The notes beneath the pieces are model-generated. The model ran no database searches. It was not told the origin of the DNA and was given only the letters and a program-made list of their open reading frames with translations. This document shows positions 51,310 through 64,000 of a DNA stretch of 64,000 bases, piece after piece; position 1 is the first letter of the stretch; every line of letters starts with the position of its first letter. The position numbers were made by a program, and so were the translations under genes. Source of the stretch: Tilletiaria anomala UBC 951 (lineage: Eukaryota; Basidiomycota; Exobasidiomycetes; Georgefischeriales; Tilletiariaceae); the NCBI RefSeq assembly GCF_000711695.1, contig NW_013547013.1:1-64000 (forward strand). Reading direction: 5' to 3'.

Positions 51310-53583
51310 CTATGCAACCGTGGCTGGTGTCTTCGCGCTCCATGCGCCCTGAGGTCTGAACTCTTGGCGCGGAGCTCGTCCGGGCGGTCCAGGACGAGTA
51401 GCGCTCGGTTGTAAGCCTTGAGTGCCGGCCGGGAGCGGCTTCGCCTTGATATTCAATAGAGCCTCGTGCATACGAGTACCGTTCCGCAGGAACCAATCAC
51501 CATACCTGCGTCCAACTTTGACCTCAGCCACGTTAATCATGTTCTGGTGCGAAAGGTCCTTTTGTCAGTCATTTGTAATGCTTAGGTTCACATCTGAAGA
51601 TGTCAACATGTGCCTTCCATGACACTCACTCCATCAATGTTGAAGTCAAGGTCGCTGGTGTTCACCACTTCACCTTCCAGCAACCCTCCTTCACTCCACT
51701 TGAGACGTCGGGTGCTGCCCTTCGTTACCATCATCATTTCGATAACATCTTCCTCGTCCGCAGCAAGGAAATCTGCCAGCTTGTCTGTCCCTAGAGACTT
51801 GTAAAGCCGAATGAAAGACTGGACATCAGAGTTGAGTAATTGCGTGGAGATGTCGGCCATGAAGACCTTCAGCTGGTGTTGAGCGGGGTCGGCGAGGGTC
51901 TTCTCGTCGAAAGATGCCATGGCTTCCGAATCGTGATAGGGTGGCGAGCTGGTGGTGATGAACTTTGGGCTGGCGTAGATGAAAAGCTCTTCAAAGGCAG
52001 TGCGGTCGCTAGAAGATGGGCATGTGGTCAGCTTGACGCAAATGAGTCCTTAGCGCAACCAGTTGGATGGTGTGCTCACCCTTTGCTCATGCGAGAAGAT
52101 TGATCGCCATACTTGTCCTTCATCGTGGTCTGCAAGTTTTCGTCTAGGCGAGTTGGGCAAAGGGCACAGCAGATCGCGAGCAACCCGTACATTCGGTCTG
52201 CCGTTTTGTTGATTTGATCGTACTGGTAACTGCGCGTGTGATACTGGCGAAGGCGCATGATGAAGACGAGTATGTGGGTGAAGGACTTAACAGCGTCTGG
52301 ATAGCGTCCGAGCATCATGTACGCAAAGCCAATATAGTAGTAAGCCGCGACGTGGCAAGCGGTAACTCTTGTGATCAAACTGTTTTTCCGGTTGAGCTCC
52401 ACGTGGTCCAGCATCTTCAACGCCAGCGTATAATCCCCCAAAAGGACGTGGACGCGCAGCAAGCCGATGATGCTGAAGTAACCAAGCAGCTTGTACAGCG
52501 GTTTTTCACCAAAGTCGCCAGCAACAGAGCTGCGCCCCACAGTATGTACACGTTAGCCTTATCATCATCCTTTTTTGTTCTGAGAATTCGGTCGAGAACA
52601 CTCACGCAGGATCCTCTCCTGCCTCGGTAGCGGCCAGCTGCTCGAGGATTTTGCTCTTTTGAATGAGTGAGTACAGAACATTCAGCACGCTGTAGCTGCT
52701 CCAAACACCGCCATCCTGTAGCAGTGCGAGCTCTTCCTCCGACTTGTTTGAGACACGATTGCGCCATTGCGAGTAACTTTGGAATTGATAGATGAATTCG
52801 TCGATAATGTCCCAAAGCCACTGTGCAGGCAACTCTAAAGGCACCGGCCCCTCCGAGTCTGAGAAGAGGAAACATACGTCCATTAGGGCGATTCCTTCTT
52901 AATGCACGAAGCCCGCACTCACTGAGGACGAAGTTGAAAAGGTCGCAGTAGTTGTCATACGAGTTGAAGCGGTCTTCACCCGCGGGAGACAGTCTGGAGT
53001 ACACATGCCTAAAGAAGGAGAAAAGGTATCGGTCGCCACGTCTTCCTGCACCCAGATGCAAAACACCTACCTGAACCAAAGCTCGCGGTAGAGAGTCAGA
53101 AATTGTTGATCTGCCAGAAAAAAGAATCAGCTGTTGACTTGAGCAGGTGGCAGTGTGGAAAGCTACTGCACCTTCTTGCACGAGAGGAGCAATAACCTCC
53201 GCTTCTGGCCACTCTGACTTGGCGTAGAATTTGTCTGTGAGACGGTTCCAAGAGCCCTCGTATGCCGCTGAAATTTCCCCCAGGGAGTTATTCTGAATAG
53301 CTTGATGGAATGCCACGATGTACTTCTTGACTGCGTCTGGAACCGCGGCCAAAGCAGCTGCTTGCTGCTGCTGCTGCTGTTGCTGTTGCTGAGCTTCTGC
53401 AAGGAGGGCTATTGATTGCAAGAGTTTCAGCTTAGGGAAGCTCGTTCTAAGCAGCTCAAAATACTTACCAGCGTTTACGCCATCACCAAAGTTACCATCT
53501 ACATAGTCGACGCCGAAGTCGACCTCCCCATCGGCAAGAATTTCATCCTCTTCATCCACGTCTTGTGCATAGTAAGGCTGCAT
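51310..53583 (-). CDS. EIF3L: Eukaryotic translation initiation factor 3 subunit L
   Basis: Eight exons on the minus strand (53583-53469, 53408-53172, 53110-53071, 53008-52923, 52858-52606, 52529-52080, 52008-51630, 51543-51310) close in frame to 597 aa. The ATG at 53583 follows an in-frame TTG that is not used. Conserved blocks include [93 protein letters not shown] and [15 protein letters not shown]. These match eIF3L from N- to C-terminus, with the PCI region in the last third. The subunit sits in the eIF3 core on the 40S ribosome and is absent from some fungi such as budding yeast (established). A run of ten Gln follows the first intron, whose acceptor is ambiguous between 53408 and 53396. 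The C-terminal tail is Pro/Arg/Gly-rich. Confidence 0.93.
53358..53392. repeat. CAG/CAA repeat encoding polyglutamine in eIF3L
   Basis: Ten glutamine codons on the minus strand (mixed CAG and CAA), followed by an Ala-rich stretch, just downstream of the first intron. The mixed codons suggest a fairly stable tract. Confidence 0.85.
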
Positions 53584-56500
53584 CTTGGCCAACGTAGGTT
53601 CTCACTCGGCACGATACGTCTTGTGGGGTTCTCAAAGCCTCTGAGCGTGATAAGTATGAGCTCGAATCAGCTTGTGTCCGCACTAAGCAAGGAGTGACTC
53701 TAAAGTTCTTCTTGTCGGAATGTGTAGAAACTTGGATTATCAGTTACTAGTGCCGTGTGTCCGAAAATTAACTCTCCTTTCGCTCCTTCTTTTCTTCATT
53801 CAACAAACTACAAGGGAAAGAGAGAAGATGCCGGATGCACCGAATCAGCTGGTTCTCAATGGGAGTCTCTTCTTCGAGACCTAGACCTACATAATTACAA
53901 GTGGATCGGCGACTTTTACATAGAATTATGCATTCACAATGCCGTAGACTTTTCAAACCATACCACACAGATCCTCCTTGTGGCATTGCGAAGGCGTCGT
54001 CGCGTCAAGTCGAAGCGACAAGAGCCTCAGACCGGACTAGGCGAGATCTATCTTGTCATTCTTGGTCGAAGTGTCCTGCAGAACTGTGCATCTAGGCGCG
54101 GGATTGCTGTCGAGCCGATCAGAGGCCCGCGAGATACCCGGCCATCTTGATCACTGCTGTATCGGTCCCTCAGTGTGTGGAGTTCCGACTACGAGGGCGG
54201 GAGCTGACCGACTAGATGCGCTGTTCAAGGCACCTTTTCATCCAGGCTAGTCATATGGTCACATGTGCGGTGAAAATATCCACACGACTCTTCATCGCAA
54301 GCAGCCGCGTGCGAATCAGAAGGGCCCATCCGTCAGACTCAAGAAGCTGATGAGCAACGTTCCAGCGTCGCCTGGCGCAATTGCCTCGTCTTCGAACCTG
54401 ATATCATTCTATGAGGCTTGCTTTTCCGACGCGACGGACGTGTCACACCAAAGACAACCTTCACGTGCGTACAAAGCTGATTTCGTGCTCGACCTCTCGA
54501 TAAGAGAGGACGCACCGTCCCACCAGTTCGACATATCTTTCGACGGGGCCTCTATCCCTGTCGTAAAAACGAGCATCACCGCGCAGATTCCGCAGCACTT
54601 TACAGGCTAAACTTTTTATCTCCCGAATGAAGCCAATGAGCTCACTTGACAGTATCTAAAAAGGAGGTGTAAAATTGGGACGTGCAATGTGCGTGCTTGT
54701 CCCTTGCTCCACTTTCTGCCATCTATTGCGACACAACTGATTGCTGACGGAACAGGACGGACCCCCTTTAGAGCCTCGTCACACAAGCGAGGGCGCATTT
54801 CATCACTGCATTTTTTGCACTTTCGCATAGATTACGGCCTTAAACGAAAGGGCATGGGAGCAGGGAGTAGGGGGCGCACTTCAGGCAGGGCCGTACAATT
54901 TTTGCTGATTGTATTCAACTAAGATTTCTGTCTAGGGGCATACAAGCTGCAGCTCTCGCAGCCATATCAATAAACGAAGCACGGCAGCAGATTCCGGCGC
55001 CGCCCATTAAGAGGCGTGATAAGATGCTCGCATGGATTGATCCGGTTACTAAGTGGTTATTGATGGGGCAAAGGACTTCACTCGTCTTCGCGCCTTTGAA
55101 TATTTCATTGCCATATAGTATCTTGTCAAGCACGACCGGAGCAGGCTAAGGCCTCGTGTTAGCAAACCCCCTTTGCTTCGCAGAACACATGGCGTCTTCA
55201 AGCTCACCCGCGCGGTGCGCTCGCCCACGCCTGTGCGGTTTCTCGCTCTCCAAGCACCGAGAAACGTGGCACGGGCCTTGTTGCAGAGTGCATTGTGGAC
55301 TTACAACAGAATTAAGCGAGCTGTGTGCGCATGTGTGCAAAATGTTTGCCCGGTACTCAATGGTTTACAGTTTGATTATCTCCACAACTCGATATGCTCG
55401 ATCAGCAGCTACGTGTAGCGTCTGGACGAAGGAATCAACCTCTGCGAAGAGTAGCACAGACGCTGATGAGTGACAGGAATGTTGCTACTCATGCTGTTGC
55501 GCACGCGGGAAGGGCTCCACGCCTTCGCATAAACCTGGGTATTCTGCACCATTCGCACCTGCCATGTGCCATCACCCTCAGCCGAAAGATCTCATGGAGC
55601 AGGCCGGCGGCTTGACTGGGAAGACGTGTGAGCTCGAATCACTTGGCAAGCCTTAGCACAACCACGAAGGTCTAGACCCTACCTTGAACACAACCCCACA
55701 AAGCTCCAATGGCTTCCATGATTGCGAAGGTCGCATGCGTAATGCGTGCCCACAGCACCTCCAACTTCCATTTTCTGTGCTCATAGCTCGGCCGTCGGGC
55801 GTTCAGCTACTACGGCTTGTCATGGCGCCAAATACGGCCGATACCCTGCCATACCACCCCTACCAACTCACGCTATACTTTGCTATGCTTGGTTACGCCT
55901 TTATGCTCTTCCCTCTTAACTACATGCACTCTACTGCTTCTGCCTTATCACCGTATGCTGATTTGGTTGTCCTAACTTAACACATATCACATCGTGATGG
56001 AGTGGGTAAGTCCGTGCACTACGCATCATAAGGTTTCTAAGACAGGAGAGTAACGGAAAATATATTTCGCTTCGGCTCCTACGATGCCGAGTGTCCATTC
56101 ACAATGAGTGCTGGTCATAGTGGACCTGGCATTGATTGTACGGAAGCAAAAAAAAAGTTGCAATAGGCAACTACGACGCGACGCGTGAACCCATCACACA
56201 TTTCGCAAGGACCTGGAGAAGGCAATATCCCTTCACCACGTTACGCCCAGGGACGAATATGTGTATAAGGTGACCCAAATTGGAGCGCCCCAGGGTCTGG
56301 GCTATTGGCGTTAGTGGATTTGGGAGAGGGTACTTACGCTCGTACTTGGTGGATAGCGTCAGGGAGGCCTTGCCACCACACATTGGCAACGCTAAATCAT
56401 GCCAAGGCTCAATCGAACGTGTATGCCGATTAATTTGAAGATTTGGCCATATCATACGCTTGGGTTGAGCAATATTCAGAGGCAATACAAGCCGTCCTGA

Positions 56501-57049
56501 TGGATGATTTTAAAGCCGACATCGATGCTCGCATGCTGTCACTTGGCAAAAGAAAAGAGGTCCCAAGGGCGAGGCACATGTGGTCTGATAAATGAACCAG
56601 CCGTGCCAGGCGCTGCCTCGATAGTGAAGAAGACGAGGGGAGAAACAGCTGCGGCGGCCGCGGTCAAAAGGGACATAATTAACAGTTATGCGAAGACGTA
56701 TCTAGTATGACGGCATTTCTTACTCCTTGTTTTCTAAATGCATTAATTCAATGCGTCAATTTCTCTAAATGGGCCAATTGTATGGAAGAGAGTGGCCCAT
56801 ACGACCAAGACAACATACTCTGACATTCTCGTTGTGCTTCATGAAGGAATGGCTCATTGCGACTAGGTTAGGATGCTCTGGGCTCTTGTTATAATCTATG
56901 CTACACGAGCTCTGGGCGTTATTTATGGCCCTGTATGTATCCGTAAGATGCTGGCTTTTTACGTGCAACTGCTGTAAGTTGTTCCTTGTTCTCGAGCCTT
57001 CCATGGCACTCGATGTTGTTACACCGGCTGTGCTGCTTTGATGTGTTTC
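53584..57049. other. Gene-poor, lower-GC stretch flanking the copia fossil
   Basis: About 3.5 kb with no confidently supported gene. Open frames are short and their codon use is unlike that of the neighbouring genes. One 115-codon frame is listed as a doubtful hypothetical. The composition resembles the retroelement block to its right. It may contain further decayed repeat DNA, including the unrecognised end of that element. Confidence 0.45.
54263..54610 (+). CDS. Doubtful hypothetical ORF, 115 aa
   Basis: An ATG-initiated frame whose second half (ADFVLDLSIREDAPSHQFD and onward) looks protein-like in composition. No domain, signal or membrane segment is recognised. It stands alone in a gene-poor region with no introns evident. 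It may be a remnant of a larger gene or chance. Confidence 0.25.
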   Translation: MCGENIHTTLHRKQPRANQKGPSVRLKKLMSNVPASPGAIASSSNLISFYEACFSDATDVSHQRQPSRAYKADFVLDLSIREDAPSHQFDISFDGASIPVVKTSITAQIPQHFTG

Positions 57050-60000
57050 GCTCCGTTGGCTCGCTCGTTCGTGCTGCCGCCACCTCTGTATCACTCCTCG
57101 GCAACGGGATTCGTTTCATGCAGTCGAGGATGCTGGTTGCCGCGCGATTCGTTTCCAACTGCTTGCCCTGTAATAGCTTGATATGTGGTCGGCGATATTG
57201 GCATTGCTATCGACCCTCTTGAACTTGACGATGTCGGTACTATGTGTTTTCTGTGCATACTTAATTTCGACGTCACAGTGCTTGCTGTATGCTTTCGATA
57301 ACCATGCTCGTTAGAGTACGCAGCTCTCCCGAAGAGCCTTCTGCAGCCAAACGACCTCGCGGCTCGCCTCACATGTTGCCATCTGCTCTGCCTCCTGTGA
57401 AGAATGCAGGGCCTTAATCTGCTATCGAGACAATCAGCTAATGACGCCGGATGGGATGAAGGACATGAAACCCGTCATAGACTTGCTGCCATTGCGGCTT
57501 GGTCTGAATTGCAGAAGTTGACTAGATTCCTTCCGCTGGCGCGATCGTTCTTAATCCCAAAGTTGTAGGGACTTTAGATGTACCGCATGATCCTCCTGTC
57601 AGCCTGTCAAACTGCTACCGTCGCCTCCGCACTGGCCTGTCAGAGTGCGAGGTAGGGCAAAGACCCGATGACTGCAGGGTTGAAATGCGTGGTCTTGATC
57701 ATCTTGTCAAGGTCCACATCCGCCTGCATATTTGAGGCAGGGGTTGCGGCACCCTTGCACTCTGCCACGTCGAACCCTCTACGTATCGAAACTGCAGAGC
57801 CTACCTGGTCGACGAAGATGCTGCTCGTGTGCATGTTGCATCGGGTCCATCGGTCGAGACAGTGCTGAAGCAGACAAGGTCCTTGATGCGGAAGGCCTTC
57901 AGCAGCAGGTCTCGAAGTCGAAAGGTCGTCTCCTGATGCTCGGTTGCAATAACAAGCCGGTTGACATAAACCATCAAGATCATGGAGTTGCCATCGATCG
58001 TACCCGTATATAAGCACTGGTCGCCTTCGCCACTGCCGATCTGTCGAAGGGTCTCGTCGAACTTAATATGCCAGTTCCGAAATGCTTGCCGTAATCCGTA
58101 AATGCTCTTGCGCAATCGCACGTGCGTACTGGTCAAGTACTGCACTCCTGGGGGATATTCGAGGTAGAATTCCTCCTCGCACTTCCCGTATAGTAGGCGG
58201 CTCAACGTCTAGATGATAGAAATACTGATTGTTCATGGCGGCTAAAGTGTGTATTGTACGGAGGTGGTTAGTCAGGAGGCAGGCGCCTACAACTTATGAT
58301 AACCTTGCCCCACACTCTGCTAGAAGCCCCTGGCGACTACACTCTCTTTATACTGCTGCACGGTACTATTACTATCATGTTTGTCCTTAACTACTAATTT
58401 CACGCTACAGTTCGCCTGCCTGATTGCAGTTTTGCCTCAATCCATGTCTCGTTGTTCTTGCGGCTATCGAACTCGCTCTTGTTTGCAGTTTCCCACTTGC
58501 TGACGCCATCGCTTCAAAGAGCTTCAGTGTAAGTATGAGGCGCTGCTGGATCAAAAAAAATGGTGGCTGATAAGTAGGTTGATGCTACGTGCCAGAAGAC
58601 ACAGGCGTCTTGCTGGTACAAGTCGGCATTCTCAAGTGGGTTCTTGGTACTCTTGCAAGGATCGCCCCTCTTCGACTTGCTGTGCTAGTGTCCGCAGCGC
58701 CCGTCGCTGTTCCACTCTTCGCCAAATTTGCCTGACCCGAACTCCACGCGGTCACTTCGGAACCATCATTCGTAGTGGTTTCTTTCACAGCCGATAGTTT
58801 CGTGCTCCTCGTCACTACATGCAGGCCTGTCAGACGTCTCGATGACCCTGACGTGTCCACGCTACATGCGCTGCTTGAGGCTGGGAATCAAGACACGGTA
58901 CGTTGTGGCGCTGCCACACCTAACGAGGATGTCCTTGACTGTGTGTTCGTCCAATTTGGTGCTTTGTAGGGCTCCATCGCGCACAACTTAGGCTGCCAAG
59001 CCTACTGCGTGAAGGTAATCGATCAATGTGTTGCGATTGCAGTATGCTTCTTCTAAAATCTAGGTTATCGTGCGACCATCGCAATTCACGATGCGTACGC
59101 GGTGGTTGTACATGTAGGCTGCTACTGCGATTATGTCACCCCAGTGTACCTTTCCCACCTTCAACTCGCTGATTCATGCTCGGACCATGTGGAGGAGAGC
59201 CAGATTGAAGTGTGTATGGGGCTGACCTTTCGTGCTGGATACATATCGTCGGAGGAATTGCTGCAACCGCATGTTGAGGTACTCGCGGCCGTTGTCCGAG
59301 CGGAAGGGTCTTGATCTCTTTACCTTTATCATTCTCTACTTAACGGATCAAGATGCCGATGACTTCGGCAGCATTCTTGCGATCTGCCAGTGTGAACCTA
59401 GAGCTTGCCCGAGCTTTCACCTGTGAATGTCGGGAAATAGAGCTCGCCATCTACACTCTCCATATGCATAATTCCAGCGATGGTTGTGTTCACCCTTTCA
59501 AGCACATTTCGTGCTCTGCTTTCTTCACTTGTGGTCCCGTATGGGGGTGTAGGCCTCTGTTCCGAGCGCGCATGCTTCACATGTTTGGTCACCTTCGGTG
59601 ACGGGTAGGCCCTTTGCCTTGCAGACCGTGTATGCAAGTCATCCCCCATGGCCGAGGCGTAAGTGCCACCGCTCACTGTCCACATTTGCATGACCTGCAT
59701 TGGCCGACATATTTGGCATTGCGGCTGTGATTCCCTGCATTGCAGGGAGAGCAGGATATCGTTGTTTAAACCTGGTCTTATAATCTCCATGCCGTTTCCG
59801 CTGCCCAATAACGGCACCATAAAAGCAATGGCTAATGGCGACCACGTGATGCAGGAGCAGCGGGAGCGCGGACACGCGAGCCAATGAAGCGAAGCACGAC
59901 GAAGCAGCCGCTGCTCCTGCATTACCGAGAACTTGTCCTTGAGAAAGGCGTGAAGATGCTCGACTCTTGCTGATGGGCCTATGAAGGTTGAGGCCATGGA

Positions 60001-61700
60001 CCCAAGACCGAGTATGGGCCTCAACTGTGAGTGGTATATATAAGAGCGCTAGACCGAGGTAGAACAACTGAAACCCGAATTCCTTCAGGGCTTCGACCGC
60101 CACCTCGTTCCACTCATATCCGCTCTGGCAAATCCCATACAGCGCCATCTTCAGTCGTAGCACTTGTCTTTCCGGCCATCACGCAAACCTTGAACATGGG
60201 CGTGCTTGGGAATATCCGCGTATACCGTGTGACGCAGTGGTCAGTAGACGTATGCGTTGGGCATGTCACAGGAAACCATGACGAAGCCGTTTGCTGCCGC
60301 GAAGGCCACCAACGTTGTGAAGCTCTCCTACACCACAACAGGCGCATGAGTGACATGCATATCAATAGCCTGTAATTGCGTGAACCCGCGAGCCACTAAA
60401 CGAGCCTTGTATCGACTGACCCTCCCCTCGCCCTCCTTTTTCCGCTGCAACACTGACTTCAACGAGATCACTTCCTTGTTCCCAGTCCGTGCTCGTGAAG
60501 GTCGACGCAACCCTTAAGTCTGGGCTTGTGTGCGAACATCAGTCTCGTTCTGCATCCCAGGAAGACACGGAAAAAGGCGCCAGAGTTGCCATGTGTTAGT
60601 GATCGCCACCATGGCTGCACCATAGCACATGTCTTTATGCAGCTCTGGATACAGGGCAGGTTGATCAACATGCAGGAACGGGTCGTCCCTGCTGATCACA
60701 GACAACGCGGATCGGAGGCTCGGTATGCTCGATACTTTATGCTCTATCCCCTCTTCCCCTGGAAGTTCAATCAGTGTGCATCTTGCCGCCAATGACAGGT
60801 GAGGAGTTTGAGACCTCCCTTCAAACCGTATGAAAACTCCGCAACATCTCGGACAAGCGAAACTGTCTTGTTTCCGCGGTACAATCTCTTGGCGTGCTCA
60901 ATGAACAACATATTAACTAGGCAGGTCGGCGCGAGCCTGACCTCCCTCAGCTCGAGCTTCTGTTCCCGTCCGTTCATGTCCATATTCAGTGCAACATCAC
61001 CAACCGTAGTGGTACGCAGCGGTCCACCAGGCAACAACACCGAGTGATTGGCCGCCATTTCGCACTTTGGTAGAAACCAGTGCGACGAGTTGACCAGAGA
61101 AACGGAAGCCCCTGTGTCTAACAGCCAACTGTGCCTGTTCGGACTATATTCAGCTGCAGACCCAACAATCTCAGACTTCGCATTGCATTCCGTGACCAAA
61201 CGTCCATACCTTATATGATTCGAAAATTTTATGAAACGCGGTGTGCCACAGATGCCTCTCGAACTTCTGTGAAGTCGGGCCAACATTGCCGCTACCACTC
61301 CCCGCTTCTACAGCTCCTGCTCGATCAGAGCGGTTCCTGTTCCGTTCTGCGTAGTCCTTCAAGATCGTTGAGATCTCGGGGAGCTTGGTGATCGGTGGCA
61401 TGGGACACTCGCTACGTAGGCGGGCTTCTTCAAAGCACCTCCAGCATTTGAGAGAACCCGATGTTAAATGTTCACGGTCACCATTTCTGGTTCCCTCATC
61501 AGGCTCTTTGTCCCTCCTTTTCCTATCTTCTTTCTTGTTTCCCATTGTGCTGGTAAAGATCGCCTGCAATACGCCAAAGGTTGCATTCGCGTTGATGGGC
61601 TTTCCGTTCTTCTGAGCTGCGAGATCGATCTTCCCTTGAACGCCATGGTAGTCTCCGGGTCAAGGCCGATTAACTCGTCTGGCTTTTCAGTCATTGCACG
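57050..61700 (-). mobile_element. Decayed Ty1/copia LTR retrotransposon, apparently nested
   Basis: A minus-strand fossil with recognisable copia parts. A Gag-like start and zinc-knuckle-like region lie at about 61.7-61.2 kb. The protease, with a DTGAS active-site word, lies at about 61.15-60.8 kb. A reverse-transcriptase segment (KARLVARGFTQ) lies at about 60.5-59.9 kb. The integrase zinc-finger end (WHLRLGHGG) is near 59.7 kb, with the core to about 58.6 kb. A second reverse-transcriptase segment (KSIYGLRQ) lies at about 58.2-57.6 kb, and an RNase H-like region at about 57.5-57.1 kb. Copia order is Gag, protease, integrase, RT, RNase H, so the extra RT piece between protease and integrase suggests a second copy inserted into the first. 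The element is broken many times (well over ten) and clearly old. I could not find a pair of terminal repeats, so age cannot be estimated from them. Confidence 0.85.

Positions 61701-64000
<2,300 letters not shown>

Overview
This 64 kb window reads as fungal nuclear DNA, most likely from a basidiomycete and probably a smut-related yeast or mould (Ustilaginomycotina). That placement is inferred from gene content and gene architecture, not from any search. Genes are dense on both strands and cut by many short GT-AG introns (mostly 57-115 nt, some with CTAAC or CTGAC branch sites). The contents include a chitin synthase fused to a myosin motor, a FUS3/KSS1-type TEY MAP kinase, and a full set of ordinary eukaryotic housekeeping genes. 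No rRNA, tRNA, CRISPR array or bacterial-type operon was found.

Layout. 1-0.2 kb: edge fragment of a probable MFS transporter (-). 2.6-7.8 kb: very long serine-rich PH-domain protein (+). 9.6-10.9 kb: HSD17B10-like short-chain dehydrogenase (+), convergent with a small single-pass membrane protein (-, 11.1-11.8). 13.8-15.6 kb: UDP-glucose 6-dehydrogenase (+). 18.4-25.0 kb: kinesin-4-like motor (+), convergent with glycyl-tRNA synthetase (-, 25.2-27.6). That gene shares a 387 bp divergent promoter with a vacuolar-type amino acid transporter (+, 28.0-29.9). 31.8-38.2 kb: myosin-motor chitin synthase (+). 39.7-41.4 kb: MAP kinase (+), convergent with SDS22 (-, 41.7-43.4). SDS22 is divergent from UTP12 (+, 43.9-47.1), which ends 9 bp from the end of a secreted aspartyl protease (-, 47.1-48.8). 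49.9-51.2 kb: GPALPP/DUF3752 protein (+), convergent with eIF3 subunit L (-, 51.3-53.6). 53.6-62.2 kb: gene-poor, lower-GC block holding a decayed, apparently nested Ty1/copia element (-). 62.2 kb to the end: DBP3-like DEAD-box helicase (+), cut by the window edge.

Taken together, the genes cover ribosome assembly and translation (UTP12, DBP3, eIF3L, GlyRS), polarised growth and cell wall (myosin-chitin synthase, kinesin, UDP-glucose dehydrogenase) and signalling (TEY MAP kinase, PP1 regulator SDS22, PH protein). Neighbours mostly look unrelated in function, as is usual in fungi. Exon structures come from splice-site reading and reading-phase bookkeeping; all complete models close in frame. 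The uncertain junctions are SDS22 exon 2/3 and the eIF3L first intron. I found no convincing new multi-gene system. The best second-look items are the large insert in the kinesin motor, the dual-start GlyRS, the very tight UTP12/protease 3' ends and the nested copia fossil.
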